DNA of 64,000 bases, taken from the NCBI GenBank assembly GCA_903920145.1, contig CAIXKV010000139.1:1-64000 (forward strand), given 5' to 3'. The notes below the pieces were generated by a model, which was not told where the DNA came from, made no database searches, and was given only the letters and a program-made list of their open reading frames with translations. The stretch is from an uncultured Rhodospirillales bacterium (lineage in GTDB: Bacteria > Pseudomonadota > Alphaproteobacteria > Azospirillales > Azospirillaceae). The position numbers and the translations under genes were made by a program. This document shows positions 19,527 through 30,734 of the stretch, in pieces; position 1 is the stretch's first letter, and each line of letters starts with the position of its first letter.

Positions 19527-19859
19527 TCAGCCATCAAGCAGGTTACGGGTTCCCGTGGGCAAAGTGACCACCAATCCGTCTAATTCTTCGGTCATTCGGA
19601 TCTGGCAGCCCAGGCGGGAAGTCTTGGCTAAACCGAAGGCGAGGTCAAGCATATCTTCCTCATCCTCGGTGGCATCCGGCAACAGTTCGTACCAGTCTGG
19701 CGCGACGATGACGTGACAGGTGGAACAGGCCAGCGAGCCCTCGCACGCGCCTTCCAGTTCGACATCGTGACGGTGGGCGATCTCCATCACGGACAGCCCC
19801 AGCGGCGCATCCACTTCCCGGCGAGTTCCGTCTCTTTCGATGAAGGTCATCTTTGCCAT
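19527..19859 (-). CDS. fdx: Adrenodoxin-type [2Fe-2S] ferredoxin
   Basis: A 110-residue ferredoxin with cysteines C39, C45, C48 and C85 in the C-x5-C-x2-C...C spacing (segments [11 protein letters not shown] and RLGCQIR). It belongs to the vertebrate/Isc type that passes electrons for Fe-S cluster assembly or to monooxygenases. The acidic stretch [11 protein letters not shown] is typical of this class. ATG at 19859 is preceded by AGGGACG; an in-frame TTG at 19880 is not preferred. Other isc genes are not nearby. First gene of the pfp/DUF683 group. Confidence 0.94.
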   Translation of the reverse strand: MAKMTFIERDGTRREVDAPLGLSVMEIAHRHDVELEGACEGSLACSTCHVIVAPDWYELLPDATEDEEDMLDLAFGLAKTSRLGCQIRMTEELDGLVVTLPTGTRNLLDG

Positions 19860-20023
19860 CTTCGTCCCTATCCTATTCAAAAATCACAACCCGCCAACAG
19901 GCATGCCACGGCCCCTAAAATAGGCCCGCGCCGATGGGAGAGCAACACGCTTTCGAGGCCCTATTGCATCGGCCTTCCGCGTCAAGACGCGATGGTATCC
20001 TGTATGTCCGGGGCCAACAGCCT

Positions 20024-20359
20024 TTAAAGGATATAGACCAACAGCACCAACACGGCGCCGAGCAGAATATACAAAATTGTTTCGGCGGCATCGCTCTTGG
20101 CACTTTCAATGATCCATAATCCGCCGAAGACAATCAATCCAGAAAGAACCCAGACACCCACAAATGATAAAATCAACGTATCCGATTCAGCAATACCCAG
20201 AAAAACCGGCACCACAACTTTCATTAATGAAAAAAACAACCCATACCATAGGGCACACCAGGCGGCCTGCTGGCTTTGCTGGTGAGCAACACTCAGAACC
20301 TTGATCGATGAAAATATAACAATAGAAAGAATGAAGGTATCATCAAAGATTGAATCCAT
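20024..20359 (-). CDS. Small membrane protein of unknown function
   Basis: A 111-residue, strongly hydrophobic protein with three likely transmembrane helices (about residues 32-58, 62-86 and 92-111) and a short N-terminal amphipathic part. A good AAAGGGG binding site precedes ATG at 20359. It is visibly more AT-rich than neighbouring genes, as is the plus-strand gene at 20607, and together they look like an insert between fdx and ligA. No family recognised. Confidence 0.65.
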   Translation of the reverse strand: MDSIFDDTFILSIVIFSSIKVLSVAHQQSQQAAWCALWYGLFFSLMKVVVPVFLGIAESDTLILSFVGVWVLSGLIVFGGLWIIESAKSDAAETILYILLGAVLVLLVYIL

Positions 20360-20468
20360 AGCGATCCCCTTTAATCAACGACATCCTTGTCAAGGCGCGC
20401 CGATATCACAATCCAACAACCGCAACGGCATCACTCCCCAACATCGCCCCTAACCGACCGCCCACGAA

Positions 20469-20508
20469 TGATACCGGCGAGCCCTGATACTGACACATCG
20501 CCGGTATA
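20469..20508. repeat. Module B palindromic repeat
   Basis: Perfect 10-bp inverted repeat ataccggcga/tcgccggtat (20471-20480/20498-20507) around a 17-nt centre, gccctgatactgacaca. Reversed, it matches 183-217 over 35 nt without a difference. Degenerate copies lie near 29205 and 59065. It sits upstream of the AT-rich gene at 20607. Confidence 0.85.
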
Positions 20509-20606
20509 AACCCCTTGGGTGAGACATGATAGCAGCGAATTCAGGGGACTAAATTCCTTAAATAGCGTCAGCGTTGGGGCTTATTGGAGAATAGGAGAGT
20601 GATGAT

Positions 20607-20972
20607 ATGCCTAGAAAGATAACAGATCATGAGTCCAAATTGGTCATGAAACTCGTTGGAGACGAATTTCCAGACTTGATCGTACTCAGATATCAATTAA
20701 AAACTTGTCGTATAATCGATTTATCTGGGAACAGGGGTCTTGAGTTTGAGATCGTATCCCCACAACGATTTATGGTTCCAGAAAAAACCCTTGGTGAAGG
20801 TTGCTTTTATGATGCCGATGGCGTCCCAATAATATTAACCCTACTCCAAAGAAAAGGATGCTTATGGCATCTGGATGTTTATCGTGCCGACAATCGACCT
20901 ATGAAAACAAGCGTCGATCAAAATAAAGTAAAATCACTTGGTTATGGCCAAGGCTTGACCCTTGAATATTAA
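20607..20972 (+). CDS. AT-rich gene for a small soluble protein of unknown function
   Basis: A 121-residue soluble protein beginning MPRKITDHESKLVMKLVGDE. An initial helix is followed by beta-strand-rich sequence (FEIVSPQRFMVPEK, then ADGVPIILTLLQRKG, then LWHLDVYRAD). The overall look recalls the DUF6984-type small domain, but I cannot confirm it. The binding site is clear (GGAGAATAGGAG before ATG). Codon use is far more AT-rich than in ligA next door, pointing to recent transfer. It is convergent with ligA. Confidence 0.65.
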   Translation: MPRKITDHESKLVMKLVGDEFPDLIVLRYQLKTCRIIDLSGNRGLEFEIVSPQRFMVPEKTLGEGCFYDADGVPIILTLLQRKGCLWHLDVYRADNRPMKTSVDQNKVKSLGYGQGLTLEY

Positions 20973-21017
20973 TCATTCTGGAATTCATGGCACTTCATGA
21001 GCCCCCAAAATTCAGTA

Positions 21018-23126
<2,109 letters not shown>

Positions 23127-23157
23127 TCACTTGACATGGTGTCGGGGACGCAACACG

Positions 23158-25872
23158 TCACCCGGTGGCCAGAGTCCGCAACACATACGGCAAAATCCCC
23201 CCGTGCCGGAAGTACTCGATCTCGTCCAGAGTATCGATCCGGCACAGCAGCGACAGCCGCCGCAAGCCGCCATCGGCGCCCATCACGGTTAAGGTAACAT
23301 CCTGACGCGGCTCCAACCCCGCCTCGATGCCGGTGATATCGAACAGCTCGTGACCATCCAACACCAGATCATGACGAGTCACGCCATCTTTGAACTGAAG
23401 CGGCAAAATCCCCATGCCCACCAGATTTGAACGATGAATCCGCTCGAAACTCTCGGCAATGACCGCCCGAATTCCCAGCAAACGCGGCCCCTTGGCGGCC
23501 CAATCCCGAGAAGAACCTGTGCCATATTCTTTACCCGCAATGACCACCAACGGTACGTCATCGGCCTGATAGCGCAAAGCAGCGGTATAGACCGGCATCT
23601 TTTCGCCGGTCGGAATATAGAGAGTATCGCCGCCCTCGACGCCGCCCAACAGTTCATTGCGAAGGCGGATATTGGCAAAGGTACCACGCGCCATCACCTC
23701 GTGATTGCCGCGCCGGGCTCCATACGAGTTGAAATCCTGGGGCTTGACGCCATGACGGATCAGATACTCACCGGCAGGGCTGGCTTTCTTGATCGAGCCG
23801 GCGGGCGAAATATGGTCGGTGGTGATACTGTCCCCCAGCACCAGCAAGGCCCGAGCCCCCTTCACGTCCCGTAAAGGCGCCGGAGTCATGGTCAGGCCCT
23901 CGAACAAAGTCGGAGCCTTAACGTAAGTGGACCCCTCCCGCCAGTCATAGGTCAATCCTTCGGCACTGGCGATCGCCTGCCACTGGGGCGGGCCGGTAAA
24001 AACAGCCGCATAGCGATCGCGAAACATCGCCGGGGTCAAGGTCCGCAGAGTCTCGGCAATTTCGGCATCGCGGGGCCAGATGTCGCGCAGATAAACCGGC
24101 ACCCCATCGCTGCCGACCCCGATCGGTTCCCGGCCAAAATCACGGGTGACGGTTCCGGCCAGGGCGTAAGCCACACATAATGGCGGCGAAGCCAAATAGT
24201 TGGCACGGGTGTGTGGATTGATCCGGCCTTCAAAATTGCGGTTACCCGATAGAACCGCCGCAACCACCAAATCTCCCTCCTCGATCGCAGCGCCGATGGC
24301 GTCGGGCAACGGCCCAGAATTGCCGATGCAGGTGGTGCAGCCATAACCGACCAACGCGAATCCCAAACGCTCCAAATAGGGCATCAGCCCCGCCGCCGTC
24401 AGATAGGCGGTCACCACCTGGGAGCCTGGCGCCAGCGAGGTCTTGACCCAGGGCTGGGTCGCCAGTCCCTTTTCGACCGCCTTTTTGGCCAGCAAACCGG
24501 CGGCAATCAGGACGCTAGGATTCGAGGTGTTGGTACACGAGGTCATGGCCGCGATCACCACCGCTCCATGCGTCAAAGCATAATCGGTGCCCGCCACCGG
24601 CACCGCCCGCCCACGTGCCTCGCTGGGACTCTTGAAGCCCTGCTCCAACTCGGTCGCAAAAGCCCCGGCCATGTCGGCCAAAGTCACGCGGTCCTGGGGC
24701 CGGCGAGGACCGGCCAGCGACGGCTGAACCGTGGCCATGTCCAGCGTCAAAGTCTCGGTGAACAGCGGATCCAGCGACATGGAATCGCGCCAGAACCCCT
24801 GGGCCTTGGCATAGGCTTCCACCAGCGCCACCTGTTCAGGATCGCGGCCCGTGAAGCGCAGATAAGCGATGGTCTCGGCATCGATGGGGAAGATGCCGCA
24901 GGTGGCACCATATTCGGGCGCCATGTTGGCAAGGGTCGCGCGATCTGGCAGCGCCAAAGTGTCCAATCCGGAGCCGAAGAATTCGACGAATTTGCCGACC
25001 ACGCCCTTCTTGCGCAAGGCTTCGGTCACGGTCAACACCAGATCGGTGGCGGTCGCGCCTTCGGGCAGCCGGCCGACAAGCCGGCATCCCATCACTTCGG
25101 GGATCAGCATGGAAATTGGCTGCCCCAACATCGCCGCCTCGGCCTCGATGCCGCCCACACCCCATCCAAGCACCCCCAAGCCATTGACCATGGTGGTGTG
25201 ACTGTCGGTGCCAACCACCGTGTCGGGGTAGGCGACCAGCGGCCTGTCGCCACCGTTGGAACTGCCGCCGTGATCGCGCTCACTCCAAACCACTTGCGCC
25301 AGATATTCAAGATTGACCTGATGACAAATGCCGGTTCCAGGCGGCACCACCCGAAACGACTTTAATGCCCGCTGTCCCCAACGTAAGAAGGCGTAACGCT
25401 CGCCGTTGCGGGCGAATTCCAAGGCAACATTGGCTTGGAAGGCTTCAGGCGTGCCGTAATAGTCAACCGTCACCGAGTGATCGATCACCAGATCACATGG
25501 CACAAGCGGATTGATCTTACGGGGATCGCCGCCCAAGCCAACCATGGCCTCGCGCATTGCCGCAAGATCGGCCACCGCTGGCACGCCGGTAAAATCCTGC
25601 ATCAAGACGCGGGCCGGTCGGAAGGCGATCTCGCGTTGGCTGATCCGGGTTTCCAGCCAAGCCGGAATCGCGGCAATATCCTCCACCGTCACCGAGCGGC
25701 CATCTTCGCAGCGCAGCAGGTTTTCCAGAAGAACCTTCAGCGAGAAAGGCAGTCGGGTCAGATCGCCGAGCCCTGCGGCCCCTGCCGCCGCCAAACTGAA
25801 ATAGTCATAGCGGCGATCGCCCACCGTCAGGGTGCGGCGAGTCTTCAGGCTGTCTTGTCCGGTTGTGGTCAC
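23158..25872 (-). CDS. acnA: Aconitate hydratase AcnA
   Basis: A 904-residue monomeric [4Fe-4S] aconitase of the AcnA/IRP type, converting citrate to isocitrate in the TCA cycle. Cluster cysteines are in [14 protein letters not shown] and [13 protein letters not shown]; the family blocks [33 protein letters not shown] and [13 protein letters not shown] are intact. The start is GTG at 25872 with GGAG 8 nt upstream, giving the usual family length; a longer open frame to 25947 runs through an intergenic hairpin and is rejected. The leader contains an 8-bp hairpin at 25895-25917. Confidence 0.97.
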   Translation of the reverse strand: MTTTGQDSLKTRRTLTVGDRRYDYFSLAAAGAAGLGDLTRLPFSLKVLLENLLRCEDGRSVTVEDIAAIPAWLETRISQREIAFRPARVLMQDFTGVPAVADLAAMREAMVGLGGDPRKINPLVPCDLVIDHSVTVDYYGTPEAFQANVALEFARNGERYAFLRWGQRALKSFRVVPPGTGICHQVNLEYLAQVVWSERDHGGSSNGGDRPLVAYPDTVVGTDSHTTMVNGLGVLGWGVGGIEAEAAMLGQPISMLIPEVMGCRLVGRLPEGATATDLVLTVTEALRKKGVVGKFVEFFGSGLDTLALPDRATLANMAPEYGATCGIFPIDAETIAYLRFTGRDPEQVALVEAYAKAQGFWRDSMSLDPLFTETLTLDMATVQPSLAGPRRPQDRVTLADMAGAFATELEQGFKSPSEARGRAVPVAGTDYALTHGAVVIAAMTSCTNTSNPSVLIAAGLLAKKAVEKGLATQPWVKTSLAPGSQVVTAYLTAAGLMPYLERLGFALVGYGCTTCIGNSGPLPDAIGAAIEEGDLVVAAVLSGNRNFEGRINPHTRANYLASPPLCVAYALAGTVTRDFGREPIGVGSDGVPVYLRDIWPRDAEIAETLRTLTPAMFRDRYAAVFTGPPQWQAIASAEGLTYDWREGSTYVKAPTLFEGLTMTPAPLRDVKGARALLVLGDSITTDHISPAGSIKKASPAGEYLIRHGVKPQDFNSYGARRGNHEVMARGTFANIRLRNELLGGVEGGDTLYIPTGEKMPVYTAALRYQADDVPLVVIAGKEYGTGSSRDWAAKGPRLLGIRAVIAESFERIHRSNLVGMGILPLQFKDGVTRHDLVLDGHELFDITGIEAGLEPRQDVTLTVMGADGGLRRLSLLCRIDTLDEIEYFRHGGILPYVLRTLATG

Positions 25873-25894
25873 CGCGCGATCTCCTCGGTCAGTT

Positions 25895-25917
25895 ATACCA
25901 TCGGGCCTTGATGGTAT
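25895..25917 (-). repeat. Hairpin in the acnA leader (repeat module C)
   Basis: ataccatc (25895-25902) pairs with gatggtat (25910-25917), 23 to 45 nt upstream of the acnA GTG and about 11 nt before its GGAG. The sequence atcgggccttgatgg in it is shared with the repeat at 57-71. Confidence 0.6.
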
Positions 25918-26192
25918 CCATGTGGGGTCGCTTCCCGCGCACGGCAAACCGGGACGCCCCTAACCGCCCCGCGTTCCTTTCAAAAAGAGCCGGCCTCTAA
26001 AAAGAACCGGGATGAGGATCATCGATACGCCAGCGGGGGCGGCGCCGCACCTCTGACAAGGCGCAGGACTCGAAGGGGCCTCATCCCGGCCAAGGGTGAT
26101 CGTCGATTGGATCGACACCAAACGAAAACGCCGAACAGAAGACCACTCTGCCATCAACGGCGCGACAACCCCGATGGTCGCCGCACCTCACC

Positions 26193-26228
26193 TCCGAACG
26201 ATCAGTCCGGTCCGAACGATCAGTCCGG
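26193..26228. repeat. Exact 18-bp tandem duplication
   Basis: tccgaacgatcagtccgg occurs twice without spacer (26193-26210 and 26211-26228). Each unit begins tccg and ends ccgg, giving partial dyad symmetry. It is about 320 nt upstream of acnA and 85 nt past the response-regulator stop. Confidence 0.8.
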
Positions 26229-26312
26229 ATGACTCGAGTGTAGCCGTTCGAGGGCGCAGGGCAGCCTGCCAACCTATACAGTTACAGTGGGTCATCCGTC
26301 CGATGACGTGGG

Positions 26313-26909
26313 TCAGGAGGGAATCAGCCCAGCGATGCTGGCCTTGACCGCAGCTTGGATCCGGGTGGCGACGCCGAGCTTACGCATGGCGTTGGTGATG
26401 TGAAAATTAACCGTGCGTTCCGAAACATTCATCAGAACCGCAATATCGGTGGAGGACTTACCTTGAGCCGACCAGGACAGGGCTTCGATTTCCCGCTCGG
26501 TCAGGCTAACTTTGGGCGGCGGTGTCCGGTTCTGGCTGGCACGGGCGAGTCGAGCCTTAATGATCTCGACCAACATTTCAAAATCGATGGGCTTGGTGAC
26601 ATAATCATCGGCCCCCAACCGGCGACCTTTCAGCACATCAACCCGATCATTAAGCGCCGACAGGAAAATAAATGGAACTGAAGCGATTCGATCCGTGCGA
26701 GCCCGAATCTGTTCCAATAAATCGAAGCCCGACGGCGGAGGCATCATGATATCGCAGACCACCAATTGGGGGTCGAAGGTTAATATCTCGTTGACGGCCT
26801 TGGCACTGACGGTGAGTCCCCGAACCTCAAACCCATGATCGGTCAGATCCTCGAGCAAAAGATCGAGGATGCGTTGTTCGTCGTCGATGCAGAGCAATCT
26901 TGCCGCCAC
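26313..26909 (-). CDS. NarL/LuxR-type response regulator
   Basis: A 198-residue two-component regulator: receiver domain (residues 3-120; acidic D9/D10, phosphosite D53, K106) and a LuxR-type helix-turn-helix (about 132-195, SLTEREIEALSWSAQGKSSTDIA, with VSERTVNFHITNAMRKL as recognition region). It should bind DNA when phosphorylated. It is divergent from the membrane histidine kinase at 27173 with a 263-nt shared promoter region carrying an accttaac direct repeat; the two very likely form a pair. Confidence 0.92.
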   Translation of the reverse strand: MAARLLCIDDEQRILDLLLEDLTDHGFEVRGLTVSAKAVNEILTFDPQLVVCDIMMPPPSGFDLLEQIRARTDRIASVPFIFLSALNDRVDVLKGRRLGADDYVTKPIDFEMLVEIIKARLARASQNRTPPPKVSLTEREIEALSWSAQGKSSTDIAVLMNVSERTVNFHITNAMRKLGVATRIQAAVKASIAGLIPS

Positions 26910-26950
26910 AGTGGCCTCTCGCCTATCCTGTAATCGTTATTGTGGAGCTT

Positions 26951-26974
26951 ACCTTAACCGGACGTGACCTTAAC
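26951..26974. promoter_or_regulatory. Direct repeat in the divergent regulator/kinase promoter region
   Basis: accttaac occurs at 26951-26958 and 26967-26974, 16 bp apart start to start, 42 nt upstream of the regulator start. It is a candidate binding site for the adjacent LuxR-type regulator; nothing but position and repetition supports this. Confidence 0.35.
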
Positions 26975-27172
26975 GCATTTTTTCCGTTGGTGCGAGCAAT
27001 CTGGAAACAGCAAGGACTCAGGCGCCGACACAGTGGCGGTATTAGGGCGAGGGTACGCCCACCCGGTATTGGGGGGGGGCCGCTTTGATGTCTGAACATC
27101 AGGGCTCGATGGGGTAAGACGAGGGCGGTTATGGGAGCAATAGAACCGCGCGGCTGAACGGGATTATCGGCA

Positions 27173-28219
27173 ATGATGAACACGGTGGTTGGACTCGAGT
27201 GGTTTTTTGCAACGATCGCTGCCGATATCGCAATATTTTTCTTGGATGTCAGCATCAGAGAAGACAACGTATCGATAGGTTTTTTTTATATATTACCAGT
27301 ATTGATGGGATTTTTTGTTAAAGATCAAATCTTGCAAGCTACCGTTGTTGGTATTTCGATTATTTTAATTATTATCGGCTGCTTTTTGCCATTGCCGGTG
27401 AATGACAATCTAGCGGTGTTTGTAGCCAATCGAATTTTATCTGTATTTACCGTATTGATTACAGGGGTAATGGTTTATTTCCGGGTTCGCCTTGAGAAAA
27501 CCCTGGGCGACGCTTTGGCCAATGAGAAAAATGCATCGGCAACCCAGCGCGCCTTTGTCTCTATGGTATCCCATGAATTCCGAACACCTTTGACGATTAT
27601 CGATGGCGAAGCCTATCGATTGATAAAAATAAAGGATATTATATCTCAAAATGATATAGAAAAAAGAGCAAATTCCATTCGTTACTCTGTGACACGAATG
27701 ATCAACTTGATTGAAGGCGTACTATATTCATCAAGAGCACAAGAGAACAAAATTATTTTACATTTACAGACATTTGATTTTTCTGGATTGGTCCGCGCTG
27801 CTTGCCATCGACAAATACAAGTCGCTTATCGACATTTTATCGACTATGATGTCAGTGGATTACCTATTTCGATGAGAGCTGATCCCAACTTATTAACATA
27901 TGTATTTGATAATTTATTGACCAATGCCATTAAGTACTCTGCGGAAGGAAGCACCGTGTCGGTTGGCGGACATATTGCCGATGGCTATGCGGTGGTCACA
28001 ATTCGGGATCGCGGAATCGGCGTGCCTGCCGAAGATCTGCCCAAGCTGTTCGAACCTTATTTTCGGGCCAGCAACGCCTCCAGCTTTTCCGGGAGCGGTG
28101 TCGGCCTGTATATAGTGCAAACCTTCATTAAGCTGCATGGGGGCCGGGTTACGGTGGAGAGCGAGGTTGGGCGGGGATCCGTATTTACGGTCCATCTGCC
28201 GGTCGACGGCCCCACCTGA
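27173..28219 (+). CDS. Membrane sensor histidine kinase
   Basis: A 348-residue kinase with four or five N-terminal transmembrane helices (residues about 7-105) and almost no periplasmic loop, so it probably senses a membrane or cytoplasmic signal. HisKA has SHEFRTPL with phosphoacceptor H134. HATPase has the N-box DNLLTNAIKYS, the G1 box DRGIGVP and the G2 box GSGVGLYI. ATGs at 27173 and 27176 are both possible. The first 800 nt are AT-rich while the ATPase end is GC-rich. It is divergently paired with the LuxR-type regulator. Confidence 0.92.
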   Translation: MMNTVVGLEWFFATIAADIAIFFLDVSIREDNVSIGFFYILPVLMGFFVKDQILQATVVGISIILIIIGCFLPLPVNDNLAVFVANRILSVFTVLITGVMVYFRVRLEKTLGDALANEKNASATQRAFVSMVSHEFRTPLTIIDGEAYRLIKIKDIISQNDIEKRANSIRYSVTRMINLIEGVLYSSRAQENKIILHLQTFDFSGLVRAACHRQIQVAYRHFIDYDVSGLPISMRADPNLLTYVFDNLLTNAIKYSAEGSTVSVGGHIADGYAVVTIRDRGIGVPAEDLPKLFEPYFRASNASSFSGSGVGLYIVQTFIKLHGGRVTVESEVGRGSVFTVHLPVDGPT

Positions 28220-28285
28220 TTCGGACGAGTCCGGATTCGGGCTTGGTCAAGGAACCGTATGAGTTTGGCACGTGATTGAGGAGCG

Positions 28286-29194
28286 GTGAGAGTGGCATCC
28301 CAGCAATGGCGAGTGGCGGTGACAGTGACCGGAGCGGCAGCGGTCGAGGCGTTCGCCGAAGCGGTGGGCGACGGGGCGTTAGCGGTTTCAACCTTCGAAG
28401 CGTCCGAAGATGACCGCGATTGGTTGATCGAAGCCACTTGGGGCTCGGAACCGGACCATGCCCGATTGGCGGCGCGAGTGGCGGTCTTGTCCCAAGCCAT
28501 GGCCATCCCTGAACCGGCGTTGACGGTGGAGCCTTTGCCCGCCATCGATTGGGTGACGCGCTGCTACGAGGGCTTCCCCCCCTTGCGCGCCGGGCGTTAT
28601 TTCGTTTATGGCTCACACTTCCAAGGAACGGCTCCGGCTGGAACCGTCGCGATGAAGATCGATGCCGCCACCGCCTTCGGGACGGGAGAGCATGGCTCGA
28701 CTCGCGGTTGCCTGTTGGCGCTCGATGCTTTGGTCAAGCGGTCACGCAACCGAGGACGGCGGCGATTGGGGCAGGTTCTTGATCTTGGGTGTGGTTCGGG
28801 TATCCTGGGGTTGGCGGTGGCCAAAACTTGGCGAGTGCCGGTCTTGGCGGTGGATCTGGATGACGAATCTGTCCGGGTTGCCGCGATCAATGCCCGGATT
28901 AATGGGGCTGCCGGATTCGTTCGAACCGGGCGGGGGGATGGGTATCGCGTCGGCGCCGCGCGCAAGCATCGCCCCTGTCGGTTGATTTTGGCGAATATTC
29001 TGGCTCGGCCTTTGGCTCGGTTGGCGCCTGGGTTGCGTCGGCATCTGGCCCCTGGAGGAGTGGCGGTATTGTCGGGATTGCTGGCGCGTCAGGAGCGGTT
29101 GGTACTAGCAGCCCATCGGGCTCAAAAACTGGTTCTGCGGCAGCGGGTGACCGTTGGAGAGTGGCGGACGTTGGTTGTGGCGCGGCGGGGATGA
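28286..29194 (+). CDS. prmA: Ribosomal protein L11 methyltransferase
   Basis: A 302-residue SAM-dependent enzyme that trimethylates ribosomal protein L11. It shows the PrmA substrate-recognition half, then the motif AFGTGEHGSTRGCLLALD-like stretch (about residues 128-146), SAM motif I DLGCGSGILGLA, and the NPPF-type catalytic segment here as ILANILARPL. The start is GTG at 28286 with GAGGAGC directly upstream; a second GTG two codons on is possible. Basic residues are unusually frequent between motif I and the C terminus. Confidence 0.93.
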   Translation: MRVASQQWRVAVTVTGAAAVEAFAEAVGDGALAVSTFEASEDDRDWLIEATWGSEPDHARLAARVAVLSQAMAIPEPALTVEPLPAIDWVTRCYEGFPPLRAGRYFVYGSHFQGTAPAGTVAMKIDAATAFGTGEHGSTRGCLLALDALVKRSRNRGRRRLGQVLDLGCGSGILGLAVAKTWRVPVLAVDLDDESVRVAAINARINGAAGFVRTGRGDGYRVGAARKHRPCRLILANILARPLARLAPGLRRHLAPGGVAVLSGLLARQERLVLAAHRAQKLVLRQRVTVGEWRTLVVARRG

Positions 29195-29504
29195 TTGAGA
29201 CTGAGGATCGGCGAGCCCTGACAATGACACGCCGGCTCTCGGGAGCGTGACTGCGGGCCCGCACGCTCATGCACCCGCTCGGTGCTTGGCGTCTAAGGGC
29301 GGCCTTGATAAGTCAACATCAAGACTCGATGATACGAGGACTCGATGGTATGAGGACCGGGGCACGCAGGGCGTGGGTTGGCTCTGCGTTTAACGGGATC
29401 TATTCACCGTATTGAGTGTGGACTGAAGGGCATTGGGGTTCGACACGATATGCTCTGAGGGTGCCGTCGCTCGGTTTATCTTTTTCGTCTGGAGAAGTTT
29501 AGCT
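29195..29504. repeat. Gene-free region filled with interspersed repeat modules
   Basis: From left to right: a degenerate module B (29203-29236, cggcgagccctgacaatgacacgccgg), a GC-rich hairpin region, module A-like ggccttgataagtcaacatcaag (about 29300-29322), then two tandem module C units, gactcgatgatacgag (29323-29338) and gactcgatggtatgag (29339-29354), followed by gaccgg as at 8164. No coding sequence is supported until 29505. Confidence 0.75.
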
Positions 29505-29726
29505 ATGACCGCACGTCACCAGGTTGCTGTTGGCGATCAGTTCATTCGCACGGGTCAGCCGCACAAGGTCTATGTCGTGACTCGTATCGATGAACGGCCC
29601 CACCATCCGCCCCATGCTCGGCTGGTCGCGTCGACGCCGAGCGGAGATCAGATTACCATTGCCGTCGGAACCTTGACCGATCGCCGCTATTTTATGCTGG
29701 CGCCATCCTCGTCCGTGACAGGGTAA
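29505..29726 (+). CDS. Small soluble protein of unknown function
   Basis: A 73-residue protein (MTARHQVAVGDQF...) with a GGAGAAG binding site 7 nt before ATG. The sequence alternates short strands (HKVYVVTRID, ARLVAS, QITIAVGTL, RRYFML), suggesting a small beta-barrel such as an SH3- or KOW-like fold. The frame extends upstream to 29433 without a binding site. Function not assigned. The PAP2 gene follows by 118 nt. Confidence 0.6.
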   Translation: MTARHQVAVGDQFIRTGQPHKVYVVTRIDERPHHPPHARLVASTPSGDQITIAVGTLTDRRYFMLAPSSSVTG

Positions 29727-29844
29727 GGGAGATTTCTCGATCCGTGGAGCTGGTGCGGCCTATTCTTTGAGTTTGGCCGTCAGCGTCCAGAACCATCGAG
29801 CGCAAGACTGCTCGTGGCCGAACGAAGCTGAAGGAGTTCGATGG

Positions 29845-30561
29845 GTGTCGGAAAAGTGGTTGTGGCGCTGGGTCGGTGCGATTGGTCTCGCGCTGATCAT
29901 TTTTCCCGGTATTGACCTCTTCACCTCACGGCAGTTTTATTTGAGCGATATCACCGATCGTTCAGCTAATTTTGTATTGGCCAGCGTGCCCGCCGCGATT
30001 TTCGGGCACGAAGTGGTGATGCGCTCGTTCCAGGCTCTGGCCGTGATCTTGGTTTTGGGGCTGCTGTATTCTGCGATTCGGCTCCGTCCACTGTTGGGCC
30101 TGGGTGCCATGAAATGGTTGTTCCTGGCACTGGCGTTGGCGGTCGGGCCGGGGTTGGTGGCGAATGTCTGGTTCAAAGAAACCTGGGATCGGGCAAGGCC
30201 GTTTCAGATCGAAGAGTTCGGCGGTCCGTTGGAATTCACACCACCATTGGTCTTAAGTAATCAATGTCATCATAACTGTTCGTTCGTATCGGGAGATGCG
30301 GCAGCGGGCTTTTTCCTCCATTCTTTCGCCTATGTTGCCCGACGACGTCAGCGAGCACTCTTTTATGGTGGTCTTGGCGTTGGTTTATTGGTGGGCTTGA
30401 TGCGAATCGCTCAAGGAGCCCATTTCCTCAGTGATGTTCTGTATGCCGGCGCCTTTATGGTGGCAACAACAGCGGCTATTCATGCGCTCCTTTATGGACG
30501 TGCGGCGACGACGGCTTGGTGGCGGTGTCACATTTTGCGCGCGCCCGCGACAAATCCGTGA
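29845..30561 (+). CDS. PAP2-family membrane phosphatase
   Basis: A 238-residue membrane phosphatase of the PAP2 superfamily, which acts on lipid phosphates at the periplasmic face (lipid A, phosphatidylglycerophosphate or undecaprenyl diphosphate). Motif C1 is K111-x6-R118-P119, motif C3 is R187-x5-H193-x3-D197, both intact. Motif C2 reads VSGDAAAG (149-151) instead of PSGH, replacing the usual His with Asp. Five to six helices are apparent. GTG at 29845 follows GGAG at 9 nt; the frame opens from 29767. Confidence 0.85.
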   Translation: MSEKWLWRWVGAIGLALIIFPGIDLFTSRQFYLSDITDRSANFVLASVPAAIFGHEVVMRSFQALAVILVLGLLYSAIRLRPLLGLGAMKWLFLALALAVGPGLVANVWFKETWDRARPFQIEEFGGPLEFTPPLVLSNQCHHNCSFVSGDAAAGFFLHSFAYVARRRQRALFYGGLGVGLLVGLMRIAQGAHFLSDVLYAGAFMVATTAAIHALLYGRAATTAWWRCHILRAPATNP

Positions 30562-30734
30562 TGTTGTGATTCCAGATGGCTACTCTGTTTGCGTGCAGTG
30601 ATCGGTTCTGGTAATCAGGTGCGGCGGGATGGCGGGCAGACGGGCGCTTTTGGTGACGTCCCGGTCGGTACCGTCGTTGTGTTCACGATGAGCCCAGTGA
30701 TGGAAATCGGGCATTCGGCGACCTTTGGGCGACC

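Larger units (their letters stand above)
25873..26312. other. 440-nt gene-free region upstream of acnA
   Basis: No gene is supported here. It contains a leader hairpin (25895-25917) belonging to the interspersed repeats. A pair of near-identical segments, caaaaagagccgg and taaaaagaaccgg, lies around 25980-26010. An exact 18-bp tandem duplication occupies 26193-26228. The acnA promoter must lie in here, and the response-regulator transcript ends here. Confidence 0.6.

Noticed and set aside
18696-19583. 295-codon plus-strand open frame
   Set aside because: Antisense shadow of the phosphofructokinase gene.
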